From CAYZJD01 sp964478455 (GTDB lineage: Bacteria; Acidobacteriota; Terriglobia; Bryobacterales; Bryobacteraceae), in the NCBI GenBank assembly GCA_964478455.1, contig CAYZJD010000022.1, positions 1 through 22,826 of the forward strand: DNA of 22,826 bases, written 5' to 3'. Shown in pieces: positions 1 to 7,852 of this stretch. Positions within the stretch are counted from its first letter, which is position 1. Each line of letters opens with the position of its first letter. The translations under genes were made by a program, and so were the position numbers. Below the pieces are notes generated by a model that was given only the letters and a program-made list of their open reading frames with translations, was not told where the DNA came from and did no database searches.

Positions 1-3000
1 TAGAGCAGTTTCACTGAAAACTGAATCTGGCGCGAGGTGCCTGCCGTTCGGTTGATGATGCCAAAGCCGGGACCGAGGACGATGTTGGCCGGCAGGCCGA
101 AGTTAACCAGGTTCGGGACGTTGAAGAACTCCGCGCGGAATTGGAGCGTGAGCATTTCGGCATTGCCACGGCGGCCCAGCCGCGTGTCCTTGACCACGGC
201 GAGATCGATCTGGCGCATCGCCGGGCCGCGGAACGTGTTGCGGCCCAGGGTTCCGAAGCGGCCCCGGTTCGGTCCCGAGCCGCCCGGCACTCCGGTCGGA
301 ATCGAGAAGAATGAGGCGTTGTCTGCTCCACGGCCGAAGTAATCCTCGCGGATCTTCCGTCCCGTGGAGAGTACTGGCCGGGCCACCTGGTCGGGACGAT
401 CCGCGCCGCTCGCTCCCGCATCCGTCTGCTGGATGCCGGAATAGACGGAGAATGGCGACCCGCTGGCGAGCGTGGTCAGACTGAAGATCTGCCAGCCCGA
501 AGTCAGGGGCCGCCAGAAGCCGCCGGCGGAAGGAAGTTCCTGCACCAGGCTGATCGCGACCACATGCGTAACATCGAAGGTGGAAGGTCCTTTCTCGGCC
601 CTGGTGTTCCGCGGGTTCTGAGGGAAGGTCTGGAGAATGGCCCCGGACGATGCGCTCAGGAATCCGCCCAGCACCGCGCTGGTGTCGTCCAAGGACTTGC
701 TGAAGGTGTAATTGATCTGGAAGCCGAGGCCGGCTCGCGGTGAAGTCTTCTGAAGGCCCGTCTGAAAAGCGTGATAGGTGGAGTGGGACCGGCTGGTCAT
801 GATGTATTCGGGGCCGAATCCGCCGAGCACGCGGCCGTTGTCGTCGAACCTGGTGAATGGAGCGAAGGCCGGGCCAGCGCCGCCGTAACTGTTCGGAAAC
901 GCCATGGCTGGAAGCTTCACTCCGATGGTGGCGACGTAAGAAACGCCGAAATCCAGATCGCCCAGACCCTGTTCCAGGCCGGCAGTGTAATTCGCCATGT
1001 AGCCGTTGCGAAAGTCCGGGGAAATGCCGAAGACCGTCAGAAGATGAAGCTGATCTCCAGGAGTGCCCGCCGCCAGGTCGCGCTCGAAGCGTTCCAGGTC
1101 CATCTCCGCATTCGGCGCGACATCCGTGGACCGGCCGGTGGGAAACACGGGCGTGCCATCGGGCGCCAGCGCCGGGGGCAGATTGAACTGGAGAACGGCG
1201 TTCTCGAAGTGCACGGGCGACCCGGGCGCCGCTGTAATGTAAGGGCTCACGACGAAGGGAGTGCCGCCGGTCAGGAAATTGGTCTCAAACAGGTTCGGAA
1301 GGCGGGCGGTGATCGCACCCGCGGCGCGAAACAGCGTACGGCCGCTTGGACGCCACTCGAGGGCGAGGCGCGGCGCCCAGCCGTTCCAGTCCATGCCATA
1401 GGGCGGCTGAGGATTCACGAGGAACGCCTGTCGCGCTCCAGAGGAACGTCCATCCAGTTTCACCGGGTAAGCTCCGGAGGTCCGCTTGGCCGCTTCGTGA
1501 ATGCGTGAGTTGACTTCGTAGCGGAGGCCGTAGTCCAGCAGTACCGAGGGAGTGAGTTTCCACGAATCCTGAAAATAGAAGTTGTAGGATTCGCGGTGGA
1601 TCGCGCTCAACCCGATGCGATCGCCTTGGGCAAACATCGGCGGCGCCACGGAGGTGGTGTAGGAGAACGGAGTGGCGGTGAGGAAGCCGGACAGAGCATC
1701 CGGCAGCGGATCGCCGGCGTGAACATCGTGCAGCCCGCTCGCGGAGCGGATCTCCACCGGCGAGTACGCCTGTCCGCCGCCGAAGGTGTACTCGCCGTTG
1801 GGACTGATGCCGAAGACGGTCGAGTCCCGATTCAGACGAACTTCGGCGCCCATCTTGAAGGCGTGGCGGCCGCGGACGTAAGAGAGATTGTGCCGGAGCT
1901 GGAAGAGATTGCCGTAAGCGCCGGTCACCGTGCCTCCTGGCGCGTTGAAGGATTCATAGAGGCCGTCGGCGAACTTCAGCGCGGGTTGCGTACGGTTGAT
2001 CGTGGGAAACAGGGGCGTGGTGCGCAGAAAGCCCAGGGACAAATCCCAGGCCAAGCGCGGCGAGGCGGTGCGCGAATAGACCAGGCCGGCATTTCGCTGG
2101 CGGTCCAGGAAGCGAACAGCGAAGGAGGGGTCAATGGCCGTCTGGCTCGGATTGGTCGTCGGGCCATCGACGTTGTTGAAGTTGAACCGCCCGAACAGAG
2201 AAGCCTTCTCCGAAACCCGATGATCGATTCGAACCGCGAACTGATCGGACACCACCGACACCTTTGACGAAGCGGCATAGGTGCGCGCGCCGTAAGGGCC
2301 CTGGGGATCGTTGGGAAGAGGGTAGCGGGCCAGCACCGGCGCGATCTGCGGACTGACGGGGACGAACAGCGTGTCTCCGTTAAACGCGGTGGTGTTCTTC
2401 CCCTGCCGTTCCTCCACGGTGGGGACCGGAAGCACCTGGGTGGTTCCCAGCACCTGGCGGAATCCCTGATACTGCGCGAAATAGAAGGTTCGGTTCCGCC
2501 CATTGTAGACACGCGGCAGAAACAGCGGCCCGCCGTTAGTGAGGCCGAACTCGTTTCGCGCGAAAGGAGGGATGCGCCCCGGCTGGGCGAGGGAGCGGCA
2601 ATCGAAGAAATTGCGCGCGTCGAAAGCGGCGTTGCGGACGAATTCGAACACGGTGCCGTGGACCTGCGACGCACCCGATTTCGTGATGACTTCGGTGAAA
2701 CCGGCGGCGCCGCGGCCGATCTCGGCCGGCATCACTCCGGATTGCGACCGGATTTCCTGGATCGCGTCCACGTTGAAGTTGGAGAAGGTCGCGCCGCCCA
2801 TCTCGGGATCGGTAGTGTCGATGCCGTCCATCGCGAACACGGCGCTCGTGCCCCGTTGCCCGTTGACGGCGAATTGCTGGGTGAAGTTGGCGGCGCCATT
2901 GGTGTCGGTCTTGGTGCCGGCCGCGAGCAAGAGAAGCTGGCCGAAGTCACGCTTGTTGAGCGGCAGCCCCGAAACGTCGCGGCTCGAGAGGCTCTCGCCG

Positions 3001-3392
3001 CCTGCTGTGGCCTCTTCCGCGGGCGCCGGATGCAGCAGCAAGCCGCCATCGGAGGTGAGTTCCAGGCGGTTCCACAACCGGGCACCGGCCCCGATCTCGA
3101 GCGACATTGCCGCCCGTGCGGTTTTTCTTTGCCATTGGACGGAGACGGACCAAGCGCCGGCAGCCAGATCAACGAACTCGAAGGCGCCGTCCTCCTTGCT
3201 GGTGGCGGACCGGACTTGGCCGGCCTCGGACAGGCGCAACTCAACAATCGCGCCGGTCACGGCTTCGCCGGCAGCGTTGCGCAAGAAGCCCGTCCAGGAC
3301 GCAGGACTTTCCGCCACGGCCCAACCGCCGGAGAGAGGAACGAGGACGGCGAGAACGGTGGAGAGGAAACTCGCTGCGGCGGATCGCTTCAT
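1..3392 (-). CDS. TonB-dependent receptor with carboxypeptidase-regulatory-like N-terminus, 3' end cut by window edge
   Basis: This is an outer-membrane TonB-dependent receptor (Oar/SusC-like in architecture) for energy-driven import of a bulky ligand. About 1130 codons are open from the ATG at 3392 to the window edge. The last bases (1-2) give TA-, so the next codon is either a stop or Tyr, and the protein is essentially complete. Visible parts are a signal peptide (residues 1-28, MKRSAAASFL...), a carboxypeptidase-regulatory-like beta-sandwich (about 33-110, with G-E-A-V-T-G-A and DGAFEF), a plug (about 140-255, with LPLNKRDF, AVNGQRG, AMDGIDTTDPE, VITKSG) and a large barrel ending in SRQIQFSVKLL. 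No clear Shine-Dalgarno precedes the start. The HEAT-repeat gene ends 28 bp upstream on the same strand, so the two are probably co-transcribed. The transported ligand cannot be told from the sequence. Confidence 0.93.
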   Translation of the reverse strand, partial: MKRSAAASFLSTVLAVLVPLSGGWAVAESPASWTGFLRNAAGEAVTGAIVELRLSEAGQVRSATSKEDGAFEFVDLAAGAWSVSVQWQRKTARAAMSLEIGAGARLWNRLELTSDGGLLLHPAPAEEATAGGESLSSRDVSGLPLNKRDFGQLLLLAAGTKTDTNGAANFTQQFAVNGQRGTSAVFAMDGIDTTDPEMGGATFSNFNVDAIQEIRSQSGVMPAEIGRGAAGFTEVITKSGASQVHGTVFEFVRNAAFDARNFFDCRSLAQPGRIPPFARNEFGLTNGGPLFLPRVYNGRNRTFYFAQYQGFRQVLGTTQVLPVPTVEERQGKNTTAFNGDTLFVPVSPQIAPVLARYPLPNDPQGPYGARTYAASSKVSVVSDQFAVRIDHRVSEKASLFGRFNFNNVDGPTTNPSQTAIDPSFAVRFLDRQRNAGLVYSRTASPRLAWDLSLGFLRTTPLFPTINRTQPALKFADGLYESFNAPGGTVTGAYGNLFQLRHNLSYVRGRHAFKMGAEVRLNRDSTVFGISPNGEYTFGGGQAYSPVEIRSASGLHDVHAGDPLPDALSGFLTATPFSYTTSVAPPMFAQGDRIGLSAIHRESYNFYFQDSWKLTPSVLLDYGLRYEVNSRIHEAAKRTSGAYPVKLDGRSSGARQAFLVNPQPPYGMDWNGWAPRLALEWRPSGRTLFRAAGAITARLPNLFETNFLTGGTPFVVSPYITAAPGSPVHFENAVLQFNLPPALAPDGTPVFPTGRSTDVAPNAEMDLERFERDLAAGTPGDQLHLLTVFGISPDFRNGYMANYTAGLEQGLGDLDFGVSYVATIGVKLPAMAFPNSYGGAGPAFAPFTRFDDNGRVLGGFGPEYIMTSRSHSTYHAFQTGLQKTSPRAGLGFQINYTFSKSLDDTSAVLGGFLSASSGAILQTFPQNPRNTRAEKGPSTFDVTHVVAISLVQELPSAGGFWRPLTSGWQIFSLTTLASGSPFSVYSGIQQTDAGASGADRPDQVARPVLSTGRKIREDYFGRGADNASFFSIPTGVPGGSGPNRGRFGTLGRNTFRGPAMRQIDLAVVKDTRLGRRGNAEMLTLQFRAEFFNVPNLVNFGLPANIVLGPGFGIINRTAGTSRQIQFSVKLL

Positions 3393-3420
3393 CGACAGTT
3401 CATTGCCGCGGGAATTCGAA

Positions 3421-4518
3421 TCATCGGCGGATGAGCGCAAGCACCTTCGCTGCGGCCTCGCGGACATCGGGGTCCGGGTGGTGAAGCTGCTGCTCGATCA
3501 TCGGGATGGCATCGCGGGCGACCTCCGATTGCGGCCAAGTGGGGTCGATGGCGGCGAGCGTGGATTCGGCATATTCCCGCAAGAGCACGTCCCGGGTGGC
3601 GAGTTTGCGGAAGCAGGAAGACATGACGGTCCTCGCCTCGGGCGTTGTCCCCCACTTGGGATCGATGGCGACGAGCGCGTGTTGGGCCACCCAAGGGTCC
3701 AACAGCCCGTCAAGCGGAGCAACCACCAGCGAGCTGATGGCTCGGGGATCGCCGAGCTGTCCCAAGGCCCGCGCCGCGGCGTTGCGCAAGTCGCGATCCC
3801 TGTCGCGCAGAGCGTCGACCAGCGGATCGACGGCGCGAGGATCGCCGATCGCCGCCAGGGTGGCCGCGGCCAGCTCGCGCTCGAAGCCCTCGCCCCGCAG
3901 CAGCTCGATCAGCGCAGGGACAGCGGAGGCCGCCTGCGGCAGCCGGGTCCACTCGGGGTTGATCCTGTCGAGTTCCCGCACCGCCCATCCGACGGAGGCG
4001 ATGTCGCGCTCGGTCACACGGAGCAACTCCCGCGCCACCTCCTGATCGCCAATCTTCTCCAGCAGCTCCAGCGCCAGGCGCTTGATGTCCGGATGCGGAT
4101 CGTGAAGAGCCGCGCGAAATCGTAGAATGGCTGCTTTGGCCGCTCGGGACTGCGGCCACTCCGGATCGATCGTTTCCAGCGTCACACCAGCGAGTTGCCG
4201 CAGCGCGGGGTCCTCGTGAATCAGCGCGGCGACCAGCGGCTCGATCGAGCGCGGGTCTTTGAACTTGCCGAGGACGCGCGCGTACGGCTCGGCGGGTTTT
4301 GCACGGAACAACGCGATGACGGGCTCAACGACGCGCGGATCGCCGAGCTCCGCCAGCGCCCAAGCGGCGGCGAATCGCACCCGCTCGTGCGGGCTGCCTA
4401 GGGCGGCCAGCAGCGGATCGGCCGCCTGCTGCTCCTTGGCCGTTCCCAACTCCAGCGCGGCCCGCTCGGCCGCGCGCCAATCGTCCGACTTGAGCTGCCG
4501 CAGCTTCCACCACAACAT
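3421..4518 (-). CDS. HEAT-repeat protein with recurrent I-(D/N)-P-x-W motif
   Basis: This 365-residue alpha-solenoid protein is probably a cytosolic scaffold or binding protein; no signal peptide or membrane helix is seen and it starts MLWWKLRQLK. HEAT/PBS-lyase-type repeats run the whole length, with helical pairs such as RFAAAWALAELGDPRVVEPV (residues 48-67), ELAAATLAAIGDPRAVDPLV (215-234) and LRNAAARALGQLGDPRAI (244-261). A secondary motif, I-(D/N)-P-x-W followed by an Ala-rich helix, occurs four times (residues 117, 186, 285 and 323). The ATG at 4518 has GGAGG nine bases upstream. The TonB receptor starts 28 bp after its stop. There is no catalytic motif, so only the fold is assigned; a partner role to the receptor is speculation. 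Confidence 0.88.
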   Translation of the reverse strand: MLWWKLRQLKSDDWRAAERAALELGTAKEQQAADPLLAALGSPHERVRFAAAWALAELGDPRVVEPVIALFRAKPAEPYARVLGKFKDPRSIEPLVAALIHEDPALRQLAGVTLETIDPEWPQSRAAKAAILRFRAALHDPHPDIKRLALELLEKIGDQEVARELLRVTERDIASVGWAVRELDRINPEWTRLPQAASAVPALIELLRGEGFERELAAATLAAIGDPRAVDPLVDALRDRDRDLRNAAARALGQLGDPRAISSLVVAPLDGLLDPWVAQHALVAIDPKWGTTPEARTVMSSCFRKLATRDVLLREYAESTLAAIDPTWPQSEVARDAIPMIEQQLHHPDPDVREAAAKVLALIRR

Positions 4519-4697
4519 CGTTTTCTGCCTCCACTTGGAGTCGCCGGCTCCGGGCGGTTGAGCCTGCTGCTACAGCATACACCCGCGCGGCCGGGGGCGC
4601 GGCGCGATTCGGAGGCCACTCGCCTGGCCGGACAGTAGTATGATGTCCGGCTTGGCGGCGTTTCCGGCGGGACCGGAGCGCTGTCAGGAGACTGGCA
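4519..4697. other. Divergent intergenic region between the HEAT-repeat gene and galM
   Basis: This 179-bp region must carry the start signals for both outward-facing genes. It holds GGAGG for the HEAT gene near 4529-4533, AGGAG for galM at 4686-4690, and a perfect inverted repeat at 4627-4651. No consensus -35/-10 pair was found in either direction; on the minus strand a TGTATGCT-like -10 is conceivable but unsupported. Confidence 0.5.
4627..4651. promoter_or_regulatory. 8-bp perfect inverted repeat upstream of galM, possible operator
   Basis: The arms GCCGGACA (4627-4634) and TGTCCGGC (4644-4651) are exact reverse complements separated by nine AT-richer bases that include TAGTAT, a weak -10 look-alike for galM. 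It lies about 46 bp upstream of the galM ATG and has no T-tract, so an operator is more likely than a terminator. The binding protein is unknown and function is inferred from shape alone. Confidence 0.3.
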
Positions 4698-5828
4698 ATG
4701 AGCTTCATAAGGCAGGCAGCAGCCCTGACGCTTTGGGCGGCGGGCTGCGCTGGCACCGGGATTATGACAGAGGCGAAGACAATCGTGAAGAAGCAGACAT
4801 TCGGTCAAACAGCGGACGGAGCGAGCGTGGATCTGTACGTCCTCTCCAACAAGAACGCCATGGAAGCCGCGATTATGAACTACGGCGGCATCGTGGTCCG
4901 GCTGAAGACGCCTGACCGCAACGGCAAACTCGAAGACATCGTCCTCGGGATGGAGAACCTGGACGGCTACTTGAAGGGCCACCCCTATTTCGGCTGCATC
5001 GTCGGCCGGTACGGAAACCGAATTGCGAAGGGCCGGTTCGTGCTGAACGGCGTGGAGTACAAGCTGGCGAAGAACAACGGCGAGAACCATCTGCACGGCG
5101 GGATCCGAGGTTTTGACAAGGCAGTGTGGACGGCGCGTGAAACGGGCGCGGCCGGCGTGGAGATGAGCTATCTCAGCAAGGACGGGGAGGAAGGCTACCC
5201 CGGCAACCTGGCGGTGAAAGTCACCTACACGCTGACGGATGACAACGAGCTGCGGATCGACTACAGCGCGACCACGGACAAGGACACCGTCGTCAACCTG
5301 ACGAATCACTCGTATTTCAACCTGGCCGGACAGGGAGAAGGAGACATCCTGGCCCACGAACTGATGCTGAATGCGGACCGCTTCACTCCGGTGGATTCCG
5401 GCCTCATCCCCACCGGCGAGCTGCGGAGCGTCAAGGGCACGCCGCTCGATTTCACGAAGCCCACAGCGATCGGCGCGCGTATCGGCCAGGACGACGAGCA
5501 GCTCAAGCTCGGCGGAGGCTACGACCACAATTTCGTCCTCAACAGCGGCGGCGGACGGCTCGCCCTGGCGGCGCGGGTCCACGAGCCGAGAACGGGGCGC
5601 GTGATGGAGGTGTGGACCACGGAGCCGGGCGTGCAGCTCTACACCGGGAACTTCCTCGATGGGACGATCCGGGGCAAAGGAGGCAAGGTCTACCAGCGAC
5701 GCTACGGTTTCTGCCTGGAGACACAGCATTTCCCCGACTCACCCAACCAGCCGGAGTTCCCCACAACCGTGTTGAAGCCGGGGGGACGCTACGAGTCCAC
5801 GACGATATTCAAGTTCGCAGCGAAATAA
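4698..5828 (+). CDS. galM: Aldose 1-epimerase (mutarotase), exported form
   Basis: This 376-residue galactose-mutarotase-family enzyme interconverts alpha and beta anomers of free aldoses such as galactose and glucose. Family hallmarks are present: NYGGIVV (61-67), GRYGNRIAKG (103-112), HLHGG (131-135, catalytic-region His133), NLTNHSYFNL (200-209, general acid His204), YDHNF (275-279, Asp276) and CLETQHFPDSPN (339-350, catalytic base Glu341). The N-terminus is hydrophobic and contains AAGC (Cys17), so export is likely; lipidation is possible, but the -3 residue is Ala, not the usual Leu/Val/Ile. The start at 4698 is supported by AGGAG (4686-4690) seven bases upstream. It stands alone on the plus strand, convergent with the pilin gene 24 bp downstream. 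It could serve sugars released by the glycosidase cluster, but this is only inferred. Confidence 0.93.
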   Translation: MSFIRQAAALTLWAAGCAGTGIMTEAKTIVKKQTFGQTADGASVDLYVLSNKNAMEAAIMNYGGIVVRLKTPDRNGKLEDIVLGMENLDGYLKGHPYFGCIVGRYGNRIAKGRFVLNGVEYKLAKNNGENHLHGGIRGFDKAVWTARETGAAGVEMSYLSKDGEEGYPGNLAVKVTYTLTDDNELRIDYSATTDKDTVVNLTNHSYFNLAGQGEGDILAHELMLNADRFTPVDSGLIPTGELRSVKGTPLDFTKPTAIGARIGQDDEQLKLGGGYDHNFVLNSGGGRLALAARVHEPRTGRVMEVWTTEPGVQLYTGNFLDGTIRGKGGKVYQRRYGFCLETQHFPDSPNQPEFPTTVLKPGGRYESTTIFKFAAK

Positions 5829-5852
5829 GGGCGGGCGATACCGCTGCGACGA

Positions 5853-6047
5853 TCAGTCGTCGTCTTCTTTGCGCAGCGGCGTCCGAAGGATCTTCCTCGC
5901 GTGTCGCCAGATGTGTTCGACGCTGTGGCCCGTATTGGCCATGAGCGCGGCCGAGCCCAGGCAGACCAGCGCGAGGAGCAAAGTGTACTCGATCAAGTCC
6001 TGACCTTCGTCGCCACGCGCGAATTCGCAAAACAATCGTGCCATCAT
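5853..6047 (-). CDS. Orphan Flp-type pilin
   Basis: This small Flp/Fap pilin subunit (64 residues from the ATG at 6047) belongs to the family forming thin Tad-type adhesive pili. The diagnostic segment is present: a short basic leader (MMARLFCEFARG), then DEGQDLIEYTLLLALVCLGSAALMA, with the Gly before the Q-D-x-I-E-Y block and the conserved Glu at position 5 of the mature protein expected by prepilin peptidase. A hydrophobic helix and an acidic tail ending in EDDD follow. The frame is open 19 codons further upstream, but the Met pair at 6047/6044 gives the normal leader length. The ribosome site (AGGCGG) is weak. No tad/cpa assembly genes or prepilin peptidase are in the window, so it must rely on machinery elsewhere or be a stray copy. 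Confidence 0.85.
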   Translation of the reverse strand: MMARLFCEFARGDEGQDLIEYTLLLALVCLGSAALMANTGHSVEHIWRHARKILRTPLRKEDDD

Positions 6048-6240
6048 CACACCGCCTGAGAACCGGCTTCTTTCGATGATGAGGCGCAAATAAGAAAAAG
6101 ACAATAGAACGAAAGTTAATCAGTAAAGATATGAGAGTTCTGGAGCGGGAATGAGGGGAGTACCCCATGGCGTGACCACACAAGGCGGTTGCCCGCGATT
6201 AAGATAGCAGGTACGGCGCGGAAGCTCCGGCGACCTCCAA
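6048..6240. other. AT-rich divergent intergenic region
   Basis: This 193-bp region separates the pilin gene (minus) from the small membrane-protein gene (plus). The part near 6085-6130 is clearly more AT-rich than the surroundings and probably holds the pilin promoter. On the minus strand TTTACT and TATTGT occur 15 bases apart, which is too short for a confident call. No RNA gene or strong hairpin was recognised. Confidence 0.35.
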
Positions 6241-6495
6241 ATGAAACCGATCATGTACCAAAAGATCCTGCTGGCAATCCTCATCCTGCTCGGGGCACTG
6301 CGAGTCATCGCCGGCATCCTCAACAGCCCCCGGCTCGCCAAGGCTTGTTTGATAGGGGCCGTGCTCGTCATTGCGGGGGCGCTGATCGTCTGGGTGCTGA
6401 TGGGGCTCTCGCCCATTCCCCCGTTTGTCTTCAAGCTCTGGCGCTGGCTCGTGGGACTGTTCCACTCCGGGGTGGCCGAAGTGAAGCAACTTTGA
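6241..6495 (+). CDS. Small two-helix membrane protein, unknown function
   Basis: This 84-residue protein has two clear hydrophobic segments (about residues 5-27, ILLAILILLGALRVIAGIL, and 37-57, LIGAVLVIAGALIVWVLMGL) joined by a short basic loop (SPRLAKA). An aromatic amphipathic tail (FVFKLWRWLVGLFHSG) ends in VKQL. It is likely an inner-membrane protein; no family was recognised. The start at 6241 is not supported by a strong ribosome site, and Met5 (6253) is an alternative. It precedes the DUF1326 gene by 90 bp on the same strand and could be co-transcribed with it. Confidence 0.6.
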   Translation: MKPIMYQKILLAILILLGALRVIAGILNSPRLAKACLIGAVLVIAGALIVWVLMGLSPIPPFVFKLWRWLVGLFHSGVAEVKQL

Positions 6496-6585
6496 GGGCC
6501 GGCCACACGCGCAGAGTTTCAGGCCCCAAAGCCTCTTTTCTCCGTGTCCGGGGAGTGGTAAATTGACATCGGGAGGGATCATTCC

Positions 6586-7245
6586 ATGCTTCGGTTTAGC
6601 GTGTGTCTATGCTCCGTCCTGCTGTCAGCCGGCTTGGCCTCCGGACAGAGAGCGCAGGTAGCGGGGGACTACATCGAGGACCGGTCGAACAAGGTCTACG
6701 GCTGCTACTGCGAGTGGTCGGGCGAGCGCGTGACGGGCGGCAAAGAGGCGATTCTCGGGTGGCACATCCGGTCCGGCGAGCATCGGGGAGTTTCGCTTGC
6801 CGGCTTGAAACTGGCGGCGGTGGTGATCGGCGAAGCTACGTTGAGCGCCGGCGACGCGCCGCGTAAGAGCCTGGTGTTCCTGGACAGCGGCGCTCCCGAA
6901 GCCCAGCGGCAGACGGGCGAGCGTTGGCTCCGGGAACGCTACGGGGCATTGCTGGGAGAGCTGATCGGCGTTCACGCCGTTCCCATTGCGTTTACGCGGA
7001 GCGGCGAGCAGGCCTCGCTCCGCATCGGCGACATGGTCGGCGTGGAGATGCGAAAGGCGCGGCCGCTCGAAGACGCCTTGCAGGGCGCCGTCCTCTGGTA
7101 CGACCCGTTCATTCCTCTAGCCGAGTCGCATCTCGGAACGATCGTGAACACCCGCTACCACGGCCGCGAGTTCGCGCAGCAGTGGGACCTCAACGACACG
7201 GGCATCAGCGGCTACTTCGGGAGTTTCACCGCGGAAGGAAGATAG
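6586..7245 (+). CDS. Secreted DUF1326-family protein
   Basis: This 219-residue protein has a signal peptide (1-20, MLRFSVCLCSVLLSAGLASG) and then a DUF1326-like domain: VAGDYIEDRSNKVYGCYCEW (25-44), LGWHIRSGEHRGVSLAGLKL (57-76), and a C-terminal half with WYDPFIPL and YHGREFAQQWDLNDTG. The C-x-C pair (Cys40, Cys42) resembles the Cys-rich start of other DUF1326 members and might bind a metal, but this is not shown. GGGAGG (6571-6576) lies nine bases before the ATG and supports the start. It converges on the DUF2911 gene across a 35-bp gap with a GC-rich hairpin. The biochemical role is unknown. Confidence 0.78.
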   Translation: MLRFSVCLCSVLLSAGLASGQRAQVAGDYIEDRSNKVYGCYCEWSGERVTGGKEAILGWHIRSGEHRGVSLAGLKLAAVVIGEATLSAGDAPRKSLVFLDSGAPEAQRQTGERWLRERYGALLGELIGVHAVPIAFTRSGEQASLRIGDMVGVEMRKARPLEDALQGAVLWYDPFIPLAESHLGTIVNTRYHGREFAQQWDLNDTGISGYFGSFTAEGR

Positions 7246-7266
7246 GGGCCGACATCGCGCGGCCCC
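7245..7266. terminator. GC-rich hairpin between convergent genes, possible bidirectional terminator
   Basis: The arms GGGGCCG (7245-7251) and CGGCCCC (7260-7266) pair perfectly around an 8-base loop, starting at the last base of the DUF1326 stop codon and lying 14 bp before the end of the DUF2911 gene. There is no T-tract on either side, so it is a weak intrinsic terminator at best; its position between converging genes is the main argument. Confidence 0.45.
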
Positions 7267-7280
7267 CCGGGTTCGCCTAC

Positions 7281-7814
7281 TCAGTGAACCATGATGGGCA
7301 CGCTGGCGGTGGTCGTGTCCCACGACATCTTCAGCGCGCCTCGCCGCTCGCCCTGGACGTCGATGGCGATGGTGAACTGCTCGACGGGGGTGGCGCTCGA
7401 TTCCACCTTCATCGTCGCGCGGCCCAGATCCTGCTTCTGGTCGTACTTGTAAGCTCCCCACTGATCGGCAACTTTGTTGACGATCAACGTCCACTCCTTC
7501 TCCCCCGGGATGGTGAACAGGCTGTAGGAGCCTTTCGGAACGTGGACCTTACCCAGCATCAGATCAGCTTCGGTGGTGAGCTTGGTGGCCTCGTCGGCGC
7601 CGGTCCGCCAAACCTGGCCCCAGGGCACGAGGCCGCCGAAGATCACGCGCCCTTTCTTGTACGGGCGCCCGTATTCGATGGTGATGTTCTTGCCGCCGAT
7701 GGTGGCGGAGGTCTTCTCGTGCGGGCTGGCCCGTTTCTCGGCTTGAGCCAGCAGCAGGCCGGCGGCGGCGATCAGGAGGGTCAGGCACACCACAACAGAA
7801 ACGGTTTTGCGCAT
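7281..7814 (-). CDS. Secreted DUF2911 domain protein
   Basis: This protein has 177 residues from the ATG at 7814, which is preceded by AAGGAG ten bases upstream; the frame stays open 61 codons further, but that part is the antisense of the glycosidase gene end. There is a signal peptide (MRKTVSVVVCLTLLIAAAGLLLAQA), then the typical DUF2911 block: ITIEYGRPYKKGR, VPWGQVWRTGADEATKL, VHVPKGSYSLFTIPGEKEWT, LIVNK and WGAYKYDQKQDLG. The family is common in secreted proteomes of Acidobacteriota and Bacteroidota and its function is unknown. It is the last gene of the minus-strand block, 38 bp after the GH5-like gene. Confidence 0.87.
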   Translation of the reverse strand: MRKTVSVVVCLTLLIAAAGLLLAQAEKRASPHEKTSATIGGKNITIEYGRPYKKGRVIFGGLVPWGQVWRTGADEATKLTTEADLMLGKVHVPKGSYSLFTIPGEKEWTLIVNKVADQWGAYKYDQKQDLGRATMKVESSATPVEQFTIAIDVQGERRGALKMSWDTTTASVPIMVH

Positions 7815-7852
7815 TGTCGGGAATCTCCTTCTCGGTATTGTAGCAGCGGCCG

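Noticed and set aside
2539..4125. 528-codon plus-strand frame across the receptor and HEAT gene
   Set aside because: Crosses two well-supported minus-strand genes and shows no domain; typical high-GC shadow.
4398..5729. 443-codon open frame on the minus strand
   Set aside because: Antisense to galM, whose product has all epimerase catalytic residues; the frame also runs into the HEAT gene in another phase.
5845..5860. Hairpin CGACGA-TCAG-TCGTCG between galM and the pilin gene
   Set aside because: Half of it is the Asp-Asp-Asp-stop codons of the pilin; the short stem without T-tract is not convincing as a terminator.
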